7,482 nucleotides of DNA from Thermoproteota archaeon. Lineage in GTDB: Archaea; Thermoproteota; Methanomethylicia; Methanomethylicales; Methanomethylicaceae. Positions 1-4,970 of the stretch are shown here, in pieces. The stretch spans positions 1 to 7,482 of the forward strand of contig JASFYK010000046.1 in NCBI GenBank assembly GCA_030055545.1. Reading direction: 5' to 3'. The translations under genes and the position numbers were made by a program. Within the stretch, counting starts at the first letter, position 1; each line of letters starts with the position of its first letter. The notes under the pieces are model-generated. The model was given only the letters and a program-made list of their open reading frames with translations. It was not told the DNA's origin and searched no databases.

Positions 1-463
1 AGAAGAATGTGAGCCCCAGGAGCGCAAGCCCGACGATCGAGAAGCCAGAGACTGCCCCGCCTTTGAATGCGAGCGATAGGGCTGCCTGAAGTCCCTGCTT
101 TGCCTTGTTCGCCGTCCTGACGTTTCCCTGAGTGGTCATCTTCATGCCGACGTACCCGCAGAAAGCTGATAGCGTTGCACCGACTGCGAAGCCAAGTGCA
201 GTCTGCCAGTTTATAGCGATAATGAGTACAATGGCAATCACTGCGGCAAAGACTGCGACCGTTTTGTACTGGCGGTTAAGGTAGGCGTTGCCCCCTTCCC
301 TGATTGCTTTTGCGATCCTCTTCATCTCATCTGTGCCTTCGTCTTCTCTCATCACGCTTATAGCAAGGTATCCCGCGTACACCAGCGCGACTATGCCTGC
401 CACGAGCGGGAGTATGGTCTCAATGTTAAGCCCAACCATAAGTGGTGTCCATATTTCACTCAT
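1..463 (-). CDS. hppA: Membrane-embedded ion-pumping pyrophosphatase, N-terminal part (cut by window edge)
   Basis: This gene encodes the start of an integral-membrane pyrophosphatase, which couples hydrolysis of pyrophosphate to H+ or Na+ export. Translation on the minus strand from ATG at 463 gives 154 residues without a stop before the window ends. A first membrane helix lies near residues 15-38. A family-typical stretch reading IREGGNAYLNRQYKT is at residues 54-68, followed by helices near 69-85 and 87-106. A second family signature, GMKMTTQGNVRTANKA, is at 106-121, and a further helix begins near 137. The catalytic pyrophosphate-binding loops and the Lys/Ala position that separates K+-dependent from K+-independent enzymes lie outside the window, so the ion and K+ dependence cannot be called. 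The ATG has a strong AAGGGGG Shine-Dalgarno site at 471-477, 7 bases upstream. Family assignment is by recognition of the conserved stretches. Confidence 0.93.
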   Translation of the reverse strand, partial: MSEIWTPLMVGLNIETILPLVAGIVALVYAGYLAISVMREDEGTDEMKRIAKAIREGGNAYLNRQYKTVAVFAAVIAIVLIIAINWQTALGFAVGATLSAFCGYVGMKMTTQGNVRTANKAKQGLQAALSLAFKGGAVSGFSIVGLALLGLTFF

Positions 464-470
464 GAATTTT

Positions 471-477
471 CCCCCTT
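471..477 (-). promoter_or_regulatory. Shine-Dalgarno site of the pyrophosphatase gene
   Basis: AAGGGGG on the minus strand sits 7 bases before the ATG at 463. It supports that start for a gene whose downstream part is missing from the window. Confidence 0.7.
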
Positions 478-512
478 ACCTTTGATGTTAATGGAGTGAT
501 TCAGGCGGGGGG

Positions 513-520
513 TATTTAAG
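513..520 (-). promoter_or_regulatory. Probable TATA box of the pyrophosphatase gene
   Basis: The minus strand reads CTTAAATA here. An archaeal transcript start about 25 bases downstream would fall near 490, giving a leader of about 27 bases that contains the Shine-Dalgarno site. The upstream bases CGAATCG could act as a TFB recognition element, but the match is loose. Inferred from sequence and spacing only. Confidence 0.55.
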
Positions 521-552
521 CGATTCGATATTTGGAGCTAAATTTATTGTAC

Positions 553-588
553 AAAAAAAGAGATGAAAGTTAAGGGTAAAATGAAAAA
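553..588 (-). terminator. T-tract (U-rich) terminator of the FBP/MoaD/flavoprotein operon
   Basis: Two T runs on the minus strand, T5 at 588-584 and T7 at 559-553, begin 18 bases after the flavoprotein stop codon at 607. Archaeal RNA polymerase commonly stops at such U-rich tracts without needing a hairpin. I see no strong stem just before them. The site also separates this operon from the pyrophosphatase promoter. Confidence 0.6.
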
Positions 589-606
589 GTGCATATTTGA
601 TTTCCT

Positions 607-2244
607 TTATTCGATGGGCATGTAAGTCACTTCACAGTTGCCTTCCTTGAGTGCGAGTACAATCCGCTTCATCCATTTTTCCTCTTCCTTTGGGAAATCA
701 ACTCTGTAGTGTGCCCCCCTGCTCTCTTCTCTGAGTAACGCTGCCATCGCAGTCACTTCAGCCATGTCAAGCATCATCTGGACGAGTGTGAGTTCGAGGC
801 TATTTTCGGCGTTTATCCCTTGTTCCCGGATACTGTTGAACGTCGCCAGGGCCTCCTGCAGCCCGCTGGCACTCCTTATGATCCCAACGTTCCTCCACAT
901 CGTATCCCTGATCTTGTTGATCGCTTCCTTGGCAAGGACTTTGCCTTCGCCTAAGCGGTTATGGTAAGGGAACCCTTGGTCCACGCTGAATGCGCGAGGG
1001 TCAGCCTCGTCGGTCGTGCTTGCGTACATCGAAGCAGCCATGCCAGACCTGAAACCGAATGCTATGGCTGCAGCAAAAGCGTTTCCACCAATCCTGTTTG
1101 CCCCGTGCGCCCCTCCAGCCGACTCGCCTGCAGCGTAAAGCCCTTGGACTGATGTGGCTCCATTGGCGTCCGTCTTTATCCCGCCCATCATGAAGTGGGC
1201 ATAGGGAGAGATCGAGACCCTGTCGCTCCTCAAGGGCACCCTCCTAGCCTCGAGATCCTTCACCGCCGACCTCAAAGCAGGATTGCCTTCCAGATCGCTA
1301 TCCTTGATGCCCCTGCAGTCCAGGAAAACCTTCCTCTCCCTGCTACTGGAGAGCATCTCCTTGGCGATTAGAATCGAGAATGCATCCCGGGTCATCTTCC
1401 AAGGTTCGCTTATGCCGTGCTTCTTGAAGATCGAGTTCCCGTCTTCATCTAAGACATCTCCGCCGTGCCTCAGGAGCTGGGGATAGTCTATGAAGAGCTT
1501 GGGGAGCCCTTCCTGTGAGACCATCATCGGGTAAAACTGGACGAACTCCATGTCCACCAGTTCGGCGCCTGCCCTGAATGCTAGGCTGCATCCGTAGCCC
1601 GAAGACCCCGCAGGCATCAGGGTCTTGGAGTAGATCTCGCCGGATCCGCCTGTCGCAACCACGATCGCTTTTGCCTTCATAACGACTGGCTCGCCCGTGT
1701 CAGTCCTTGCGCCTATGGCTCCGACAGCCCGGTCGCCATCTTTCACGATCCTCGTGACCATGATCCTCTCGAGGAATTTGACGCCAAGGCCCTCTGCCGC
1801 CGACCTGAGCACTTTTTGGAGGGCAGTTGCCCTCCCCTTCATATAATATGACCTGGGCTTGGAGTGACCTGGAATCGGGTACGCCTTGACCTCCCCGTTT
1901 TCTTCCTCGAACTCCACCCCGAGCTCAACGAGGCGCGAAAAGTACTTCGAGATGTCCCTGACCATCGTCTTCGCAAGCCTCTTGTCGTTGATCATACGCC
2001 CCCCTCGGAGCGTGTCCTGGAAGTGCAGTTCTGTGTTGTCCTCAGGGTCACCGAATGCAGTCACAGCCGAGAGTATGCCTGCAGCCACAGCGGTCGTATT
2101 CGCTCCCCCGACGAGGGTCTTTGTCACTATTGCCGTCCTAGCTAGGTCGGATGAGGACGAGATCGCTGCGCAAAGCCCTGCAAGTCCCCCGCCAATCACC
2201 AAAACGTCTGTTTCAAGTTCCAAGCTGTTCACCACTTCATTCAA
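607..2244 (-). CDS. Fumarate reductase/succinate dehydrogenase-like FAD-binding protein, stand-alone
   Basis: This 545-residue protein belongs to the flavoprotein superfamily of fumarate reductase, succinate dehydrogenase and L-aspartate oxidase. The dinucleotide-binding motif GGGLAG is at residues 18-23. Active-site equivalents are Arg286 in TRDAF, His350 in AHFMMGG and Arg384 in ANRIGGN, and the ESRGAHYR segment of the C-terminal domain is at 507-514. The usual FHP motif reads FYP, so Tyr238 replaces the conserved His. Asn49 sits where SdhA/FrdA carry the His that binds FAD covalently, so FAD is probably non-covalent, as in NadB. No iron-sulfur subunit, membrane anchor, or nadA/nadC is in the window. 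The protein is soluble by appearance. Start is TTG at 2244, backed by AAGGA at 2255-2251 with a 6-base spacer; GTG codons at 2235 and 2232 are alternatives. The gap to the upstream MoaD-like gene is 23 bases, so they are probably cotranscribed. The family is firm; the substrate is unknown. Confidence 0.9.
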   Translation of the reverse strand: MNEVVNSLELETDVLVIGGGLAGLCAAISSSSDLARTAIVTKTLVGGANTTAVAAGILSAVTAFGDPEDNTELHFQDTLRGGRMINDKRLAKTMVRDISKYFSRLVELGVEFEEENGEVKAYPIPGHSKPRSYYMKGRATALQKVLRSAAEGLGVKFLERIMVTRIVKDGDRAVGAIGARTDTGEPVVMKAKAIVVATGGSGEIYSKTLMPAGSSGYGCSLAFRAGAELVDMEFVQFYPMMVSQEGLPKLFIDYPQLLRHGGDVLDEDGNSIFKKHGISEPWKMTRDAFSILIAKEMLSSSRERKVFLDCRGIKDSDLEGNPALRSAVKDLEARRVPLRSDRVSISPYAHFMMGGIKTDANGATSVQGLYAAGESAGGAHGANRIGGNAFAAAIAFGFRSGMAASMYASTTDEADPRAFSVDQGFPYHNRLGEGKVLAKEAINKIRDTMWRNVGIIRSASGLQEALATFNSIREQGINAENSLELTLVQMMLDMAEVTAMAALLREESRGAHYRVDFPKEEEKWMKRIVLALKEGNCEVTYMPIE

Positions 2245-2250
2245 ATGTTA

Positions 2251-2255
2251 TCCTT
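2251..2255 (-). promoter_or_regulatory. Shine-Dalgarno site deciding the TTG start of the flavoprotein
   Basis: AAGGA on the minus strand lies 6 bases before TTG at 2244. No ATG lies in frame near the N-terminus, so this site favours the TTG over the GTG codons a few residues further in. Confidence 0.5.
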
Positions 2256-2267
2256 ATCGCGGATCGA

Positions 2268-2543
2268 TTAGCCCCCGAAAGGCGGGAGACCTATCAGTAC
2301 CTCCGAGCCATCAGAGATCGGATTCTTCATGTCTGCCTTCGAGAGGAGCACGCCGTCAAGCGTTATCATGATACCTTGCTCGATCTCCGAATCGGTCAGC
2401 AGGCGTTTCATCCTGTCACCGTATTTCTCGATAAGGCGATGGATGAGGTCCTCAACTGTGGCGCCCTCTTCCATCTGGAGTTCCTCCTCCTTCACACCAG
2501 TCGCATCCCTGAGGATGGAAAGGTAAGAGACCTTGACCCGCAA
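2268..2543 (-). CDS. MoaD/ThiS/SAMP-family beta-grasp protein with C-terminal Gly-Gly
   Basis: This 91-residue ubiquitin-fold protein ends in LPPFGG. The terminal Gly-Gly is the hallmark of proteins activated by an E1-like enzyme to a C-terminal adenylate or thiocarboxylate. They act as sulfur carriers for molybdopterin, thiamine or tRNA thiolation, or as archaeal small modifiers (SAMPs). The N-terminal strand MRVKVSYLSILRDATG and the helix EDLIHRLIEKYG near residues 31-42 fit MoaD. The start is TTG at 2543, chosen because family members normally begin at this strand and because GGTGG lies 5 bases before it. GTG at 2552 would add three residues and has no clear ribosome site. Opening the frame at ATG 2684 would overlap the upstream gene by about 100 bases and add unrelated sequence. 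The gene lies 37 bases after the FBP aldolase/phosphatase and 23 before the flavoprotein, so all three look like one operon. Whether it is MoaD proper or a modifier cannot be told from sequence. Confidence 0.87.
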   Translation of the reverse strand: MRVKVSYLSILRDATGVKEEELQMEEGATVEDLIHRLIEKYGDRMKRLLTDSEIEQGIMITLDGVLLSKADMKNPISDGSEVLIGLPPFGG

Positions 2544-2548
2544 TCCAG

Positions 2549-2553
2549 CCACC
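2549..2553 (-). promoter_or_regulatory. Shine-Dalgarno-like site for the MoaD-like gene
   Basis: GGTGG on the minus strand ends 5 bases before TTG at 2543. It resembles part of the archaeal GGAGGTGA consensus and overlaps the competing GTG at 2552, which favours the TTG start. Confidence 0.4.
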
Positions 2554-2580
2554 GGTTTTCTAAAGTAAGGCAGTGCCGCG

Positions 2581-3678
2581 CTATTCCTCTTTCTTGCCCC
2601 TTGACTTGAGCTTTTCCAGCACCTGGGGCATTGTAGTGTACTCCATCTCCTCTGGGCCCAGCCGCTCTGGCATGAACGGACCATGCCTCCTCATGTAGTC
2701 CGCGATCTCGCATGCCTTCGCCCTGGTCATGTCGAAGGCGGGATCATCAAACAGGTCAGAAGGTCCTGTGAGCTTGCCATTCTTTATCTGGAATCCCAGC
2801 GCGATGAGCCTCGGAGGACCGTCGAACCTTGTGCACCTTGCGTTACGCTGGGCAACTGGCATCAGTGGGCCGTAGTGTGAACCCCTCATCCACCCGGCCA
2901 CGAGGTGCGGGAATGCGAAGGGCTCGAGGATCTCGCCTACCGCTGGAAGACCGTGCTGTGCCCGGACTATCGCGACGGGGTCGTCCTTTCCGACATACCT
3001 GCCTGCAATTAGACAAAGCCTTGTGATGCTCACCCTTGATGCAACAGTCCCGTCCTTCTTGGTGATCTTCTTGAGTATGTACCTGCCCGTTGTGCCGATC
3101 AGCGCGAGGAGGTCGTAGGACTCTTCAGGTGTATTGAGCTCGAAGGACGTGCCTTCCAAGACGTCTAGGACTTCGAACCTGAACCCGTCGTGCATAGTCG
3201 GGTCGATGACCAACCCGGCTGTGGAGAACGGGTCCGCAAAGACCTTGTACAGTGGAAGGTTAAATGCCCCTGGCTCGGTCTTGTCTGCCATGAAGATGAC
3301 GAGAGGCTCGCTCTTCCGCTCCTCGAACTCCATCTCAGCGTATCCTGGGCCCAGTCCCTTGAGGTTCCCTGAGAATGCCTCGCAGAGCAGGTCCTGCCCA
3401 GCGGCGTACAGACCCAGCTCCTCGGCTACCTTGGCGGCCTTCTTGAAGGTCTCCCAAGCCATGTTGTGGATCTCTGGGTGGTCTTCGCCTTTTTTGTGAG
3501 TGATTATGAGCTCGAGATCATCACCACAATTAGTCACATAAAAGTCACTAATTAGCCCAGATTCTTTTGCCTCTTTTAAGGAATCCTGCGCAACCTTAAG
3601 CTGCATCGGATGCACGACGTTGTGCCCCGCCAATGATCCTACATCTGCCTTCAGCACGCTCAAAGTCGTCCTGGCCAT
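2581..3678 (-). CDS. fbp: Bifunctional fructose-1,6-bisphosphate aldolase/phosphatase
   Basis: This 365-residue cytosolic enzyme condenses dihydroxyacetone phosphate and glyceraldehyde 3-phosphate to fructose 1,6-bisphosphate and then removes the 1-phosphate. The result is one-way gluconeogenic flux to fructose 6-phosphate. The match to the Sulfolobus-type enzyme runs almost end to end: KADVGSLAGH (10-19), GLYAAGQDLL (89-98), MADKTEPGAFNLPLYK (130-145) and GWMRGSHYGPLMPV (262-275). Tyr228 and Lys231 in RYVGKDDP match the active-site Tyr and Schiff-base Lys, and Asp232/Asp233 match Mg2+ ligands. The C-terminal tail is somewhat shorter than in Sulfolobus. Start is ATG at 3678 with GGTG 6 bases before it; GTG at 3690 would add four residues that lack homology. 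It is the first gene of a likely operon with the MoaD-like and flavoprotein genes. Family and activity are well supported. Confidence 0.97.
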   Translation of the reverse strand: MARTTLSVLKADVGSLAGHNVVHPMQLKVAQDSLKEAKESGLISDFYVTNCGDDLELIITHKKGEDHPEIHNMAWETFKKAAKVAEELGLYAAGQDLLCEAFSGNLKGLGPGYAEMEFEERKSEPLVIFMADKTEPGAFNLPLYKVFADPFSTAGLVIDPTMHDGFRFEVLDVLEGTSFELNTPEESYDLLALIGTTGRYILKKITKKDGTVASRVSITRLCLIAGRYVGKDDPVAIVRAQHGLPAVGEILEPFAFPHLVAGWMRGSHYGPLMPVAQRNARCTRFDGPPRLIALGFQIKNGKLTGPSDLFDDPAFDMTRAKACEIADYMRRHGPFMPERLGPEEMEYTTMPQVLEKLKSRGKKEE

Positions 3679-3684
3679 TTGCAA

Positions 3685-3688
3685 CACC
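3685..3688 (-). promoter_or_regulatory. Shine-Dalgarno site of the FBP aldolase/phosphatase
   Basis: GGTG on the minus strand lies 6 bases before ATG 3678. It supports that ATG over the upstream GTG codons at 3690 and 3687, which overlap the site itself. Confidence 0.5.
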
Positions 3689-3713
3689 ACTTCAGTTGAT
3701 TATCTGCCTCTTA

Positions 3714-3722
3714 TCTTAAAAA
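3714..3722 (-). promoter_or_regulatory. Probable TATA box of the FBP/MoaD/flavoprotein operon
   Basis: The minus strand reads TTTTTAAGA. A start about 25 bases downstream would fall near 3693, leaving a leader of about 15 bases that just includes the GGTG site. The T5 run might instead, or also, help to end transcripts from the TauE/DUF1634 pair upstream. The region 3723-3796 shows no other gene. Confidence 0.5.
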
Positions 3723-3789
3723 TGCTGTTGTCGACTTAGCACGGCGGATGTTTTCTGATTGATTTTGTGACCTTGGCGATCTCATGCCC

Positions 3790-3844
3790 TATGTGATTAT
3801 ATTATGCGCAAGAAGCTTCCTATCACAAGTATCATAATCACATA
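3790..3844. repeat. 11-bp perfect inverted repeat spanning the DUF1634 stop codon
   Basis: TATGTGATTAT at 3790-3800 is exactly complementary in reverse to ATAATCACATA at 3834-3844, with 33 bases between. On the transcript of the DUF1634 gene one arm lies about 15 codons before the end and the other covers the TAA stop at 3797-3799. It could form an AU-rich stem at the 3' end of the message. The structure is seen in the sequence; any function is inference. Confidence 0.6.
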
Positions 3845-4051
3845 TGCTGCAAGTGCGGAGTAGACTAGATCCTTTCTTGAAAGGAAGTAAAGCCCGGCCA
3901 TAATGACCCGCATGAAAGGGGTCAATATGAGCACAAAAACGCCCAGCCAGGCTATCTCTGCTGAAGTGAAGAAGCCGATTGAGGTTATCACTACTCCTGT
4001 CAGAACGCCTATGCGAAGGACTTGGGAGATGAGGTCTTCAACGTTCACCAT
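3797..4051 (-). CDS. DUF1634 family small membrane protein
   Basis: This 84-residue, very hydrophobic protein has three likely membrane helices near residues 13-29, 34-56 and 63-82. The motif LTPFMRV at 43-49 and the short basic turn SRKD before the third helix are typical of DUF1634, a family that in archaea and bacteria often sits directly beside TauE/SafE permeases. It is on the short side for that family. Its function is not established; context suggests an accessory or extra subunit of the permease. The ATG at 4051 overlaps the permease stop by 7 bases (ATGGTGA), and a GTG at 4048 would give a 4-base GTGA overlap. Translation is therefore probably coupled. GGGGGT lies about 8 bases before the ATG. 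Confidence 0.82.
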   Translation of the reverse strand: MVNVEDLISQVLRIGVLTGVVITSIGFFTSAEIAWLGVFVLILTPFMRVIMAGLYFLSRKDLVYSALAAYVIMILVIGSFLRII

Positions 4052-4884
4052 GCCAACAAACCCCCAGCCTTCAGCAAAAGGATCGCCCCAAAGAATGCAA
4101 GTACCACAGCAAGGACTTTCCTCAAAACGACTGACCTCGACCGTGCGAGGAGGCGCGTTCCCACATATGCGCCAACCATTATCCCCAGTATCGTGGGTCC
4201 TGCGAGGTGGAGGTCGATAAGCCCGCTCTGAAAGTAAATCACGGCGCTCGCCGCGGCAGTCACACCGACCATGAAATTACTTGTTGCAGCAGCTGCCTTT
4301 ATTGGAATCTTCATCACAAGATTCATTATAGGAACTTTTATCACACCGCCCCCTATGCCCACGATGCCTGAGACCGCGCCTGCGATGAGGCTAGCCACCG
4401 CGCCGACCTCCAAGTTCCTGACCCTGTATTTGACGGTTGCGCATGCCCGCTCGTCGTAGAACTCCCCATCCAGGGTGCCGCTACCCAGGGACTCAAAGCA
4501 TTCCGCCTCCCTCTCCTTGAACATTGTTATCGATGTATAGAAAAGGACGCACCCGAGAAGTGCCTGGATCGCAGACACTGGTAGCGAAAGTGCCAGGAAA
4601 GCGCCAGCCACAGCCCCGCTCACGGTGAAAGCCTCGAGGACCATTGCCAGCCTAAGGTTCGTCATCCTGTCCTTTATGTAGACGCTGCCTGCCATGCTGG
4701 AGCTCGCTATTACTGCGATCAGACTGAGCGCGACTGCCTGGTGCGCGGGGATGTTGAGGGCCAGGAGGAGGAAGATTATCATTAGGACGCCGCCCCCCAG
4801 CCCGAGCATAGCGCCCAGGCTCCCCGCAAAAATACCGAACATGAGTATCGCAACGGGTACAAGGTTTGGATCCAAATCCACCAT
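4045..4884 (-). CDS. TauE/SafE (TSUP) family permease, probable anion or sulfur-compound exporter
   Basis: This 279-residue polytopic membrane protein has the two-fold repeat of the TSUP family. The glycine signature GLGGGVLM at 28-35 is repeated as GIGGGVIKVP at 176-185, each at the start of a half with about four helices. Between them lies a hydrophilic loop at about 122-158 with Cys129 and Cys148. Family members move sulfite, sulfoacetate, taurine-derived or other organic anions, usually outward; the substrate here cannot be told from sequence. The start is ATG at 4884; no strong Shine-Dalgarno site precedes it, with AAGG about 12 bases upstream. The gene is read divergently from ilvD and overlaps the DUF1634 gene downstream, a pairing seen repeatedly in archaeal genomes. 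The length is normal for the family. Confidence 0.92.
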   Translation of the reverse strand: MVDLDPNLVPVAILMFGIFAGSLGAMLGLGGGVLMIIFLLLALNIPAHQAVALSLIAVIASSSMAGSVYIKDRMTNLRLAMVLEAFTVSGAVAGAFLALSLPVSAIQALLGCVLFYTSITMFKEREAECFESLGSGTLDGEFYDERACATVKYRVRNLEVGAVASLIAGAVSGIVGIGGGVIKVPIMNLVMKIPIKAAAATSNFMVGVTAAASAVIYFQSGLIDLHLAGPTILGIMVGAYVGTRLLARSRSVVLRKVLAVVLAFFGAILLLKAGGLLAW

Positions 4885-4930
4885 CTCTGTTTATGCCTTG
4901 CAGTGCCTGTCAACAACAAAACTCAAACTG

Positions 4931-4939
4931 TTATATATT
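4931..4939. promoter_or_regulatory. Near-palindromic TATA element between ilvD and the TauE permease
   Basis: TTATATATT reads as a good TATA box on both strands (AATATATAA on the minus strand). On the plus strand it would place the ilvD start near 4961, giving a leader of about 10 bases. On the minus strand it would place the permease start near 4909, giving a leader of about 25 bases. A second AT-rich stretch at 4945-4956 could be a separate box for the minus strand. The CAAACTG just before the plus-strand box could act as a TFB element. Positions are inferred from spacing rules. Confidence 0.6.
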
Positions 4940-4961
4940 GATGCTTTTAAATTAAGTCTCT

Positions 4962-4966
4962 GTGAT
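4962..4966 (+). promoter_or_regulatory. Shine-Dalgarno-like site deciding the ilvD start
   Basis: GTGAT matches part of GGAGGTGATCC and lies 4 bases before ATG 4971. It starts with the GTG at 4962 that could itself be read as a start codon. The predicted transcript start falls at about the same base, so a leaderless GTG start cannot be excluded. Confidence 0.4.
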
Positions 4967-4970
4967 TGCA

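Noticed and set aside
288..485. 65-codon plus-strand frame near the left edge
   Set aside because: It is the shadow of the pyrophosphatase N-terminus on the minus strand, which has clear family signatures.
607..2244. Calling the flavoprotein sdhA or nadB outright
   Set aside because: The FHP His is replaced by Tyr, the covalent-FAD His is absent, and no sdhB, sdhC, nadA or nadC gene is nearby, so a specific symbol is not justified.
1886..2609. Overlapping plus-strand open frames of 161 and 152 codons
   Set aside because: They run antisense across the flavoprotein and MoaD-like genes, both of which have strong family motifs, and their translations are low-complexity without any recognised domain.
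2268..2684. Long 138-residue version of the MoaD-like protein starting at ATG 2684
   Set aside because: It overlaps the FBP aldolase/phosphatase by 104 bases, and the added N-terminal residues are just that gene read in another frame. The conserved beta-grasp fold starts at residue MRVKV, at TTG 2543.
3679..3690. GTG start at 3690 for the FBP aldolase/phosphatase
   Set aside because: It would add VLQ-type residues with no homology and would place the start codon on the ribosome site itself. ATG 3678 matches the family N-terminus.
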